A stretch of DNA of 64,000 nt from Engraulis encrasicolus (Eukaryota > Chordata > Actinopteri > Clupeiformes > Engraulidae), in NCBI RefSeq assembly GCF_034702125.1, contig NC_085876.1:2337266-2401265 (forward strand), in the 5' to 3' direction. Below, in pieces: positions 22,614 to 33,866 of this stretch. Numbering within the stretch: position 1 is the first letter of the stretch; every line of letters starts with the position of its first letter. The translations under genes and the position numbers were made by a program. The notes beneath the pieces were generated by a model that had not been told where the DNA came from, ran no database searches, and worked only from the letters and a program-made list of their open reading frames with translations.

Positions 22614-23411
22614 ATGTCAGGAGAGGCAGAGACCCCCAGAGCAGAAGCGAGAGGGACAGTAGCCGAGACACCCAGGGCCAGACCAGCCGAGACGCCCAGG
22701 GCCATTGCAGCAGAGACACCCAGGGCCATTGCAGCCAAGACACCCAAGGCCAGACCAGCAGAGATACCCAGGGCCATTGCAGCCGAGACACCCAGGGCCA
22801 TTGCATTAGAGACACCCAGGGCCAGACCAGCCGAGACACCCAGGGCCAGACCAGCCGAGACACCCAGGGCCATTGCAGAAGAGACACCCAGGGCCAGACC
22901 AGCCGAGACACCCAGGGTCAGATCAGCCAAGACACGCAGGGACATTGCTGCCGAGACACCCAGGGCCATTGCATCAGAGACACCCAGGGCCATTGCATCA
23001 GAGACACCCAGGGCCATTGCATCAGAGACACTCAGGGCCAGACCAGCCGAGGTACCCAGGGCTATTGCAGCAGAGACATCAGCAGTTGGGATACAGCAGA
23101 GATCAGAGCAAGGGAAGAGTCAGAAAAGGGTCTGCACTCCATCATCATGGAAGTCAGTATGCAGAAAGAGGCTTTATCAAGAGGGTAAACAACACGTGAA
23201 CACGTCTAAAGAGACAGTGCTAGCCAAACAAATAAAAACATTTAAGGACTGCACTGTGTCCTGTAAATTTAATTGTGCCAGGAAAGTCACTAGTGGCGAG
23301 AGGGAGAGGTGTTTTGAAGGGTACCATAGGAGTGCCATGTCAAAGAGAGACAACGTGATAGTGGCGACGACTCATGCCGTACACACTCATTCACACTCAA
23401 TATTTTCTTGA
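22614..23411 (+). CDS. Coding-minisatellite protein with Cys-rich C-terminal domain
   Basis: From Met at 22614 the frame runs 265 codons. I chose this Met because it follows a strong acceptor (TTTTTGTAG|CCATG) in a good start context; the frame is open upstream to 22473. Residues about 15-155 are some 17 copies of an 8-residue unit, ETPRARPA or ETPRAIAA, encoded by a 24-bp minisatellite. The last 100 residues are not repetitive: KKR-type basic start, SWKSVCRKRLYQEGKQHV, then KDCTVSCKFNCARKVTSGERE. The W-x4-RK...C-x3-C-x3-C pattern resembles an uncharacterised domain seen in many fish and arthropod proteins linked to repeats; that is from memory. It is probably one exon of a larger gene. Function unknown. 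Confidence 0.6.
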   Translation: MSGEAETPRAEARGTVAETPRARPAETPRAIAAETPRAIAAKTPKARPAEIPRAIAAETPRAIALETPRARPAETPRARPAETPRAIAEETPRARPAETPRVRSAKTRRDIAAETPRAIASETPRAIASETPRAIASETLRARPAEVPRAIAAETSAVGIQQRSEQGKSQKRVCTPSSWKSVCRKRLYQEGKQHVNTSKETVLAKQIKTFKDCTVSCKFNCARKVTSGERERCFEGYHRSAMSKRDNVIVATTHAVHTHSHSIFS

Positions 23412-24460
23412 TCTAGGAGAGGGATAGAACTTGAGAGTATGCAAGCCATGTTTTCTAGGTACTCTTCCAATTAGTCAGAAAACAGTGTATAATGTACACC
23501 AAAAGAGAAGCCAGACTGGCATGCCAAAATCAGATGCCCGGGGAAAGCATCCCAAAAAACAAATAGATGAGAACAAAATGGATGGATAGAGAGTGATATC
23601 TGAAGTTCATCTATACATGAAGTAAATCATACATAACAAAACACACATACAGATAATAAAATAAATAAATAATAATAAAAGTGTCTCATAGTTTAACACT
23701 TATCTTAAATGAACAATGAGAGGGGGGGATATAAAGGGTGAAATTAAATAAATAAACTCTTTTTAAAATTACATTTAAAAAAAAATTAAATGTTGTAATT
23801 TTTCCATGTCCATGATCTTTGAAAAAAAAATGTACAAACTCGCTTGACTGTGATGCATACTACTTGTATACTACTATATATTATATTTTATATTTCAAGC
23901 TGTGTGCTTGTATTCTAAATATATAAATTGATTAAAATCAATGGTTATATACATTTATTCTTGAAATGTAGGGGTTTATTTGTAAAAATGGAGATAGAAC
24001 CTTATAATGATGAACATAATCAGAGCTCTCAGAATTATAAGGTTCTATCTCCATTTGGGACATGTACATTTTTTTTTTTTTAATCCCATTTCCAAATGTG
24101 CCAGGATTTTGATATGCTGTCCTTAAAGTGCCTGTAGGGTGATGGTCTTGTTGAGTTATAATAGTAGATTATACTACATAACACTTTTGCCAGCTGGGAT
24201 GTAAAAACTTTGATGGTCAATATCTCAGAACTATCCTAAACGGAGATAGAACCTCATAATTCTAAACTCACGAATTGTTAACGTTGCACACGTAAGCCTA
24301 AGAACCATTGTTATCGGGAGACGCACCCCAGGCCACATAGGCTTCCCAGGTTGTCCTCTGCACTTAGGAAACAAAAAGTCCTGTGCATACATTTCTGAAA
24401 ATCTATGAAGACTTGGAAATGCTTTTTTTTCGTCCGGCTGTCCAATCCAAGCTAACATTG
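23412..24460. other. No gene; contains one perfect hairpin
   Basis: AT-rich DNA with poly-A/T tracts. A third copy of the GGAGATAGAACC motif lies at 24241, so the hairpin at 23986 belongs to a dispersed family. Confidence 0.45.
23986..24056. repeat. Perfect 23-bp inverted repeat
   Basis: AAATGGAGATAGAACCTTAT and three more bases at 23986-24008 are exactly complementary to 24034-24056, around a 25-nt loop. Confidence 0.85.
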
Positions 24461-24468
24461 CTGGTGAG

Positions 24469-24831
24469 TAGTGGTGTCAACAATAATCGTTTCTGCAATG
24501 CAATGCGGGGTATAGGCGATCCAATTCAATGCGGCAAGTTCCAGAATCAATGTTGCATTTTTTTTTTAAGTTTCAATTACTTTATTTCGGGAGCAAATTA
24601 ATGTTAAATAAAATAAAAGAACTTCAAAGCATTGAAAACTGCAAGACTGATACAAAAAACAGCCAATTAATTGTTGCTCAGTATCTGACTACTTGTATTG
24701 CCTCATCATGACATATGTAACATTTGCTTTGCTTTCAGTAGAAATGTAATGCATTGCAATGCATTGTAGAATTGAATCGGATCGAATATAATCGAATCAA
24801 ATTGTGAGGGCAGTGCCAATGCACACCACTA
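24469..24831. mobile_element. hAT MITE with exact 8-bp TSD
   Basis: CTGGTGAG flanks the element at 24461-24468 and 24832-24839. The ends are TAGTGGTGT and its complement, and subterminal GATTCGATT-like motifs are on the right side. At 363 bp it is non-coding. Confidence 0.88.
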
Positions 24832-25067
24832 CTGGTGAGATTGTAAAAATCAGTGTGTGGTTTTCCAGTGGGGCCTTGATTACTGCTCCCTTCATCCCTG
24901 TGTTGTCAAACCGCTGAGAGTCCCGCACATGGAGTCTGTTTCTTTCCTTGCCATTAGACTTCAGCCCAGTGTGTATGTGTGTGTGTGTTGTCCCTAGCTG
25001 GAATAAGTCATTTGCAATTAGCCAAAAGCTCTGTCCCAAGTTAGCGAGAGTTAGAGCGAACTTCCCT

Positions 25068-25068
<1 letters not shown>

Positions 25069-25119
<51 letters not shown>
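25069..25119. repeat. (GT)n microsatellite
   Basis: About 25 GT units. Confidence 0.96.
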
Positions 25120-25122
<3 letters not shown>

Positions 25123-25473
25123 GAGAGAGACTCAGAGCTAACCGCTCTGGAGGAAAGAGCTGTATGTGGTTCCCCTAACGGCAGTTCAGGCCATTCACTG
25201 TGTGTGTGCGTGTGCTCGCATGTGTAGGGGGCCAAGGTTTCAGAGGCATCAATAGGAAGGAAAATAAAACATTAAAATGGCTTAAGGGGAAACATTAAAG
25301 TTGTTTCAAATATTAGAATGAGATTATAGCATTGCATGCTGTTTTGTTTAGGCTACTGAAAAAAAATAGAGATAAAAAGTGATAGTGTAGAAATTAAAAA
25401 GAATGAAGAGAGGGAAACTGAGGCACTTCATAAAAGGATAGAATAATCAGAAAGAGGAATGTAAAGGAAAAAG

Positions 25474-26200
25474 ATGACAGGCACCATAATCATGAACCGA
25501 GTGCCCAAAGAATGTAAGTTGCCAGGAGACGGCATGATGAAAAAACAGGGACGAGGAGCAACGATGTCATTGGTCAGGAAGAATCTCGAGCTGGCCGTCA
25601 CAAAATGGTATGACAACAAAGGCGTAATCATGGCGTCCACAATCCATAGCAGAGTGCCAGATGGTGCAAAAAAAACCCCCAAATCTTCAGGTGAAAAGAC
25701 CAGCAGTGATCAAGCAGTACAACGACAACATGGGCGGTGTAGACCTTTGTGACCGCATGCTGAGCTATTACCGCATGTCCAATTGGACAACGCGCGTGAT
25801 CACTCACTTCTTTGATGTTGCCAACACACATCTCCTGGATCCAGTACAAGTCTGACAGCAAAGCACTCGAACGACCAGTGAAGAACACAGAGCAGTTGTG
25901 GGATTTTAAATTGCACCTGGCTGAGGAGCTGTTGGATAGTCGGGATCTTGATGGGGACAGTGAAGATGGTGAGAGACTACGAACCACCTTCCAAAATGAG
26001 AATCCATCAACCAGAGCCATCTGTGCGAAAACTAGGAGCTGTGTATATGCCAGAAATGATGGATATAAAGCATGCAGAGGTGCAGAAACAAGGGATGCAA
26101 AGAGAAGGCGTACATGAGGTGTACAAAATGCAAACTGTTTCTTTGCATCATAAAGAGGAATTGTATCTTGAAAAGAAAGGGAAATGTAACAGCAAGAAAA
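25474..26200 (+). pseudogene. piggyBac-type transposase relic (PGBD-like)
   Basis: piggyBac transposases move DNA at TTAA sites through a DDD catalytic core. The first part in frame (25474-25660) reads [33 protein letters not shown], the usual lead-in to the last catalytic Asp. After a frame change near 25670 comes [19 protein letters not shown] (about 25715-25770), the family signature, with [12 protein letters not shown] following. A further frame change leads to a C-terminal Cys-rich module, RCRNKGCKEKAYMRCTKCK and FLCIIKRNC, near 26079-26170. The N-terminal half is absent. Dead copy; no terminal repeats were found. Confidence 0.88.
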
Positions 26201-26479
26201 CAAAAGGAGTTTCAAGTTGGTGTAAAGTAGCATGTTTTCAGAATGAATTTCAAGTTACACTTGTTCTTTGTGCAACAAAATTTTTCATTTTCATGTTCGA
26301 GCTTAGGCCTAGCTGATATCATTTTTTACACGAAAATAGTCCTGTTGTCCTACAGAATGGACATGCTGTAAAATTTGAAATTTGCTCAACTACAAAAACA
26401 AGCTAGTTATTTCTCACTGTCTCGCTCAATTGTTGACAGCAGCTTTAGGGCAGTCCACTTACCGGGGAGGCTGAACTCT

Positions 26480-26690
26480 GCTATACTGTACTTTACTTTA
26501 CTGTACTGTACTCTACAGCACCGTACTGTACTCTACTGTACTGTAATGTGATATACCATACTGTACTCTACTCCACTGTACCGTACTGTATTCTACTGTA
26601 CTGTGCTATTGTACTATACTGCACCACACTGCATGCGACTGCACTGCACTGCACTGTACTCTACTGTACTTTACTATACTGTTTTAAACC
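26480..26690. repeat. TACTG satellite, second patch
   Basis: The same degenerate pentamer as 1-752, about 200 bp, without the 270-bp period. Confidence 0.9.
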
Positions 26691-26858
26691 GCGTATGAGG
26701 ACGTTCAGGCATTATATTTTGAAGGAAGGCCTTCAATTATTGTGTGTGTGTGTGCTTGTTTATGTGAAGGAGGCCTTGTCTGAGAGGCAGCTGTTTCCTT
26801 GATGAGATATTATGGAAGCTGGAAAAAGTCAAATAATTTCATCCTAAAAGAACATTTG

Positions 26859-26919
<61 letters not shown>

Positions 26920-27650
26920 TGCCATGTAAGATGTGTGAGGACTGTGTCAGCTGTGCCAGTTAGTGCAATGGCTGGGGGCACATACAGTATGGGTATGTAT
27001 CTCTGTTGCTCTGTACATATTTCTGTTTATGTTTTTTCACTGCTCTCTCTCTCTCTCTCTGTGAACTTCTCATCTGTTTCCCTGCGGGTTTTTTTTCTTT
27101 TATTTCTCTCATTTTATTGAGTACAGCCAGGCCATCCCTACACACTACAGCTCCCAACCTCTGATCCCTCCATCCCTAGCTTTCCTTCCTTTCCACTATC
27201 CCTCCAGCCCTCCAGCGTCACTCCATTCCTCCTTCCTAATATCTCACTCAATCACTCCTCCATCTCTACTACATCCCGAATCTAGGACATTCATATTGTG
27301 TTAACGGATGCATTTGACCAGTGGTCTGGTCAGCCTGGTTAAATATTCATGTGCCGAGATGAAGAAAGGAGTAGAGAGAAGGATCAGGTCCCTATGAACC
27401 TGTGCTGGTATTGATGGACAAGCATATATACACAAAGATCCAATGCATCAATACACAGGTCTTGTACAAGGCTGCAAACATGCACTTCCGAAAAGGCAGA
27501 ACAAAACATATTAGGACTACACCTTCTCCCTGTGTGTGTGTATGTACTCCACTTTTTATTTTTTACTGTCTGGCCTTCTGCTATGTTGGCAGTTCAAAGC
27601 AAACACAAAAGACTTTGACTGCTGCTGTGCAGTAAAAACTGCACATAACC
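26691..27650. other. No gene; GT, GA and CT microsatellites
   Basis: (GT)n at 26859-26875 runs into (GA)n to 26916. A CT run lies at 27042-27061, and a CCCTCC-rich stretch at 27150-27240. No coding signal. Confidence 0.6.
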
Positions 27651-27658
27651 AGCTCTAG

Positions 27659-30092
27659 CATACCTGCAAACTCAGGAGGGTTGAAAAAGGTGACAAACTA
27701 ATCGCGGCATCGCGGCGAACACCCCCCCCCCCACCCCAAAAAAAGAGCATTATTTACTACACAATTAGAAATCAGACTTCTGAATTTATTTTATTCCTCA
27801 CCAGCCAATATATGTCTTACAAGCCAAACATACACTCACCCAGAGGCAATTCATGGTTAAGCTGGGACCCCAAGCAACTACTGTTGAAGTCTTAGCTGTT
27901 ATTCACCATCTAGTTTGGGGGCCCCAAGCGGCGGCCTATCTGGCCTAGTGAGAAGAAGCGCCTCTTCACTCACCACCTGTCAAAATTGAAGTTGTCCTAT
28001 TTACCAGCCAAAAGGAGGGAGCACATGGTCACTTGGGGTTGTCTTAACTTTGAGCCCCACTGCAATTGACTATGAAATTAAAGCATTTGTTGTTTTTGGC
28101 TGAAGAGGGTAAATAATAGGCAAACATAACCTATAATATAACTACCTATATAAAATAGTACCAACGCATTTTAGTGAATTTATGAATGAATGATAGGCTA
28201 GTCGAATGCATTTCCCCAATAAAATGGTGCTGTTGTCATGAGCACTCTCTCCCCGGGGTAACAACCTTAATTGCAGTCAATTCTCTGCCACTCTGCTCAC
28301 TCTCTCCCTACTCTGCCTAACGAGCTCCACCTGGCTCCGCCCTCCTCTGCTCTTGCTACCTGGCCAGCTGCGCTGCATTTCCCACTCGCCTTCCTCACCT
28401 TGCCCCACTCTGCTCTAATTACTCTGCCAGCTGCACTGCATTTCTCCACTAACCTCTCCCAGTATATATAGCCCTGTTTTTCAGCCAAGCTCTGTCAGAT
28501 CGTCTTCAAACCCGGACCAGTAACCTGCCTGTCTGCGCTCTGACTCCTGTCTGTGATTCTGATCCTTTCTTGACTGCCTCCTTGTTCTACTGCCCCGACT
28601 ATCCCGACCTGCCTTCTGGATCTCGACTACTCTCCGATCTTCAGCCCCTCCGGTAACTCGATTCTGCCTTCTGTCTCTCACCACGATTATTGCCCAGCCC
28701 TGATCTGTACTTCTGCCTGCCATTCATATTGCTTTTGTGTGTGTGTTCCCCCAGGTCTCCGACCACCAGACGAGCGAGCCTAGACGCTTCACCACCCTCA
28801 GCCCGATATGCCGCTCGATCACTGGGGAACACTCACACTAAGCACTTTGGACTGGACACCCCCGGACATTTGGTGACCCCCGGAGCCCAGGTAACCCACA
28901 GGACCCTGAAAAACCCCAGAGCCCCAAGCACCCCTGGAACCCCTGACACTCCTAGCACCCCTGGAACCGGAACCTCCCAAGACCTCACGATCATCTCACT
29001 CCTCTTCCCCCCTGAACCCTTCAATAAAGAACTCTGAATTTGAACTTGCGCTCTTGGGTCCTCTTCTGTCCGTGACAGCTGTACTATTTTAAGAAGTATT
29101 AGATTGTAGAAAAAGATAACAAATGCCATCTAGGTTATTAGGCTATTTAGATTAATAATACTAGGCCTAGGCTATGTCCTTGGCTAACATTAAAATCATG
29201 ATTGCACACCTTGCAAAATGATTCGTATAATAGCTATTGAGGGGCGGGAGCATGACAAATAGCTATTGCTATTGCTTTGCATTCCTCTGATGTTTTATGA
29301 AGGTTTCATCGAGTGTGTACGAGGGCTCTCGCAATTCCCGGTTAAATGATCTGACATAGGGAACCGAATTTAGTTCTCTTCTAATCTGCCAATTTATAGC
29401 GCAGTCTGGCCCTGCCTACCGTCATTCCAACACATTTTCTCATTCTATAGGCCTACCGTTTTGGTCAAAATTATCAAAACAAGCATCAAGATATTGCCGT
29501 CAATTCAAATAAAGCGAAGCATTGGACCGCAGAACTGCTGCCGTTGGGCTATTTATTTTGCAAGCTTAGCTAATGAGACAAATCACAATTCCCAAACCCT
29601 GCTCAAATCCCATTTACCTTGGTCTTTTGAAACGGTGATTTGGACAGCGGTCATTTTTTAAAAGTAAAGCGACAGTACCAAGGTAGAAGATAATGACGGG
29701 GGATACGTGTGTTTCGCGACCACCATTTCATCAGCTGTTCGCTCCGACTGGGAGCGGTGCCTCGGAAATTTTTGCCGCCAGTTGAGCCGTCTGAATTAGC
29801 GCTCTGATTGGTCAATGTTTCCCCCGACACACTTTACCGGCCAATGGGAACGACAGCCAGTAAAAGATCAATAGAATGTCGCTCAACCATATAATGTCTG
29901 TAGAACTACGACTAGTCGATTCTATGAGTAGGCCTACCGCATCCAGTCTATCTGTCTGTAGTCTTTCTCTGTTTGCCCACCCCCATCCCCCCCCCCAAAA
30001 AAAACTCTTCGGATCTACACGATTCACGTAAGTGACCTATTTTGAGATCAAAACGGCGAATTTCGCCGAAAGGTGACACGTTTGCATGTATG
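27659..30092. mobile_element. hAT-like element, copy A, split by solo LTR
   Basis: AGCTCTAG flanks the element exactly (27651-27658 and 30093-30100), an 8-bp duplication as made by hAT transposases. The ends are CATACCTGCAAAC and complement CATACATGCAAAC. Without the LTR inside it is about 1.6 kb and shares long blocks with 48945-50940 (for example the stretches near TTTATAGCGC, ACATTTTCTCATTC and GCGCTCTGATTGGTCAAT). A C-homopolymer follows the left end in copy A. No transposase. Confidence 0.82.
28234..29077 (+). mobile_element. Solo LTR of a retrovirus-like retrotransposon
   Basis: The 844-bp unit starts TGTCATGAGC and ends CCGTGACA, and is flanked by GCTGT at 28229-28233 and 29078-29082. 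A TATA box (GTATATATAGCCC, 28462-28474) and an AATAAA signal (29023-29028) with a downstream TGTCC stretch mark promoter and poly-A functions. No internal retroviral genes adjoin it, so LTR-LTR recombination removed them. It is probably Gypsy-type, but a single LTR does not settle this. The host element at 48945-50940 lacks it. Confidence 0.85.
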
Positions 30093-30100
30093 AGCTCTAG

Positions 30101-31734
30101 TCTTTGAGGATTAACTGAAGTATTTTAAAAAGTATACACATTAAAATATCATCCAATGATGTGTGTGTGCATGAGTGTGTGTTGTGTATAACGTGATTGA
30201 GTGTACGTAACATTCTATTCAATACATAATTCTCTCCTTCACGTCAAAAGATAACTCTATTCTTCAATCAGAGAAAAGGAGAAGAATATTTGCCAATCAG
30301 ATACATTATGAGAAGAGGAGAGGGGTGTTCTACAAACATAACAGGTTGGTAGATGGATATCCTCCTATTAAAACACACACACACACACTTTCCCAGTTGT
30401 GCTGCACCCACACAACTCCTGGGAAAAAAGATCACAAAAGAAAATTGCCTGTTTATTTTTCACTAGCAGACAGCCGGTACGATTTTGCTTATTTGAAGAG
30501 TCAACAGCATTCACAGGGTTTCTATTTTCATATTTGACCAAAAATAACACGAGGTCTTTTATTAAGAAACAAATGTGAAAAAACAACAAATAAAATAAAA
30601 TAAACCAAATATTGTGTTCTGTAGCCTATGTGATATGCATGTAAAGTATGTTCATTTGTCATTGGCTATTCATTACATTACCTAGTCTGTAATAAATGGT
30701 CTGTTACTGAGTAATAACAACAGGTTTGACTTCTAGCAGTGTTTCACCTGCTTGCTGCCCTTGCGTAAACTAGGCCAGGCTAATGAGACACAGCTTCCAC
30801 TGAAATGCTGCGGCTTAGATGTCACAGATGTAAGTCAATATTTAAATAACATTTTAAAATAAATTGTTTGTTCCTCCATAGTGTTCATGGATTAAGCTTC
30901 CCATTTTGGGATTTAATTATGTGTGTGTGTGTGTGTGCGTTTCCCCCTCATATTCCTCTTTAATTACTGAGCTGGTTTGGACAGTTGCTAACAAACATTA
31001 CATTTATTTGGAGGGTGAAGACAGGTGAAGCGGTAGGGAGATATAAACACACTCTTGCAAACACGTACACAGGCACACACAGAAAGACACAAAGTCCAAC
31101 ATGGCAAGTACGAAAATCTGTGGGAGGGTGCTTGTGTAGTGTGTGCTTAGAAATGTCATGCTTAAAACGAGACATTGTAGTGTGTTCACACTTAGAAGCG
31201 GGATGTGGGGTGTATATTTAGTACAGGGCCGGTATGTGTATGTGGGTGGGTGCACACATGCGTGCGTGTGCTCAGCATCAGGACGTGCTCTCTATTAACC
31301 TGTCGCAAATAAAAGGAGCCAAAGGGAAATCTCAAGGACATGCAGACACACCTCAGGCTACACACACACGAGACTGGGGAGCATATTTCATTATGGGCAC
31401 ATTACTGTGATTAACTGTGTGTGTGTATGTACTATTACCCTGTATTGGTAGTCGATGTAGCAAATGTGTGCAATTATGGCTTCCACACATGGTCAAGTTA
31501 ATAAATGCAAAACCAGCTGTGTGTGGAGCGGAGGGGGGATGATGTTAATAGATTCAAGCTCAAAATAGATGAAAATTAGATAGATTGAAAATTTGCCTCA
31601 GTAAGTGCCACATAAAAACACTGTTTAGTGTTGACTACAACAACAACCTGTCCTTGCCCCTGCCAATCACAACTAGATAAACACCTGCAGGATCAGGACC
31701 AGCCAATCAAAATAACATACAAGCCTCTTTTTTT
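30101..31734. other. No gene; CA/GT tracts
   Basis: Short CA/GT runs (30374-30392, 30921-30937). I see no coding frame, splice structure or element ends. Confidence 0.5.
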
Positions 31735-31810
31735 GGGTCCTTCAGACTTTATTAGTGACAGGACAGTTTGAGAGAGAGACGGGGAAGGGTTGGTAAAGGA
31801 CCCAAGCATC
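31735..31810 (-). mobile_element. SINE-type tail
   Basis: On the minus strand this reads CGTCTCTCTCTCAAACTGTCCTGTCACTAATAAAG in sense, a tail like that at 63625-63690 on the plus strand. Such C/T-rich AATAAAG tails end a common fish SINE or LINE family. Confidence 0.4.
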
Positions 31811-31904
31811 ATATATAACTTGCACATGTGATGCAGTAGCAAAATGCGTACTTCAGGGTGTACATTAGTTCAATGGCTCATATGGATGTGGGTACTGTTT
31901 AAAT

Positions 31905-32160
31905 GAAGGAATGGTTGTGGCCAAAGGGAGGGATTATACCAGGGTTTATCCTGATGTTGAGGCAGAAAAGAGAAGCCATAAGCACATCATTGAATGTGGG
32001 GCAAAGGCGGTTATTGAAGGTGTGAACCATTTTCTTGGGGTTAAGTCTGTCACCATTGATTTTATTGCATGGTTTTGACATGGTCAAGAGCTTCACCATT
32101 GACTATATGCACTATGTACTACTAGGGGTCGCAAAACAGTTCTTAGACATCTGGCTCAAC
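31905..32160 (+). pseudogene. TNP2-like (EnSpm/CACTA) transposase fragment
   Basis: After a frame change near 32035, the plus strand reads LILLHGFDMVKSFTIDYM then HYVLLGVAKQFLDIWLNSK (32059-32166). The D-Y-M-H-x-V-x-L-G-V core is the same as in the larger ORF at 45785-47242, where it marks the third catalytic block. Upstream (31914-32030) an out-of-frame stretch GRDYTRVYPDVEAEKRSH fits the part that precedes this block. The sequence stops where the GC-rich end of the next element begins (about 32165). It belongs to a subfamily different from the 45785 ORF (VLLGVAKQFL versus VCLGVVRRML). Confidence 0.75.
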
Positions 32161-32436
32161 AGCAAACTAGAGGCCTGCGCGGGACAGATTTTCCAGTCCC
32201 GCGCCCGCCCGCTCCCGCAGTGTTCAGTCCCGCTCCCGCTAAAAATTATGATTTTCAGTCCCGCTCCCGCCCCGCACCTGTAATAGTTTGTCCCGCTCCC
32301 GCCCGCGATTCCCACATGATTCCGATGTTGGCCTACTGCTCAAGGCAATTCGTGTCATTAGTTTGAGAAATTACACACGCTGTGCTTAGCTGAGCACATT
32401 ACTGGCTTATTCTTAACCGTGTAGTGCATGACGCAT

Positions 32437-32709
32437 GTTAGGGCCAAAACATACCAAGGCGGAACGGAACAGTCCCGGGACGAACGCGGTCTTTCTGCTT
32501 AGTTTTGGCCGGCGTGTTTTTCTCTGCCTTTCACACTGACAGCGTCGGCGTGCGCGGCCAGTCCTGTTCAAAACCCTCCCCACAGCCAAAGCTAGCATGC
32601 TACTTTGCCATTCATTTGAATGAGACACCGCCGGTCGCCGGCGTGAAAAATACGCTCGAGTTCTATTTTCCAAATGCAGTGCGGCGCCCTGGTGTGTAAG
32701 ACCCCTTAG
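32437..32709. mobile_element. TIR MITE, member 1 of a pair
   Basis: Ends GTTAGGGCCAAAACATACCA and the complement AAGGGGTCTTACACACCAGG are loosely inverted. The middle shares TTTCTCTGCCTTTCACACTG and GCGCGGCCAGTCCTGTTCAA with the minus strand of 53811-54021. Confidence 0.65.
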
Positions 32710-33339
32710 GTGGCACGAGCTGCAATAGGCTACAGGTCCAACACAGCAAAACCCAACTAACCTACCAAAATCTACTGAGGATATTAAGAATAATACATTG
32801 TGCATAATCCTATATGCCACTCATCATCACGTTCACATATGAAATAAAAATATAATAAGCTAAAATTAATCATTTTAAGCACCGTATGATGGAGCCCCAC
32901 CCCACGAGTGCATTTGACCATAATAGCAATCGACAGCTCACGTTACAATTGATTTAAATGCAAACAAGTGAAATGGAAAGAATATTAGCCTGCCTTTTCT
33001 GAATCCAGAATATTGAAAATGTAACATGTAATCCTAATAATTATTATTATTTAAGTGGGCTAGCCATGGCCTGTCCCCCGTGGTGCATCTCCTGAATAAA
33101 AGGAGTGATGGATTGCGCTACTGAGCCTTTTCCGTCGTTTAAAGCAGTAGGAGAAAGTGGTTGTTGCCTTGTAGCCAATGTGTATTATAATAACAATATG
33201 ATATAGTCTAACAATTGGAATAATAGTAGTAGCAGTATAAGTACTAGCCTACTAGTAATATTAATGATAATGATGAGATTGAAGGAGAAAACAGTAGACA
33301 AACATTTAAGTCCAAGTGGAAATTTTATATTTATTTTTG

Positions 33340-33866
33340 AGCAAAACATTTGGCTAACCCAGCATTATGTTATAACAAAACACGGTACTGAATGGCGTTG
33401 ACGGACGCTCCTCATATAACAAAAAAAAATCAACAGTTGGCTACATAGCCATCAATATTTAAACGTCTACATATTTCGAATCTAGTTGGGCTTGAGTGCC
33501 CAGCGCGCGCGGGGCTTTGTATGAAGAAAAAGAGAACATTGCCTAAAACGTGGGCAGCCTTGCATGTCGAATAGAAAACTAGAATTTTATAATATAAAAA
33601 ATATATATATTTGTTTTTCAGCTAAAGCAAAACCTTTGGCTAACCCAGCATTATGTTACAACAAAACACAGTCCCTGAATGGCGTTGACGGATGCTCGTC
33701 ATATAACAAAAAAAAAATCAACAGTTGGCTACAAAGCCTTCACTATTTAAAACATCTGCATATTTCGAAACTAGTTGGGCGAGAGTCTCCAGCGTGCACG
33801 GTTTTGTATGAATAAGAAAAAGAGAACATTGCCTAAAATGTGGGCAAACTTGCATGTCAAATAACT
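33340..33866. repeat. Tandem duplication of about 290 bp
   Basis: Copies at 33340-33572 and 33627-33866 share GGCTAACCCAGCATTATGTT, AATCAACAGTTGGCTACA and AAAGAGAACATTGCCTAAAA in the same order, with scattered differences. Non-coding. Confidence 0.85.

Noticed and set aside
22556..23017. 153-codon minus-strand frame (SDAMALGV repeats)
   Set aside because: Antisense shadow of the 24-bp minisatellite; the plus frame has the non-repetitive domain.
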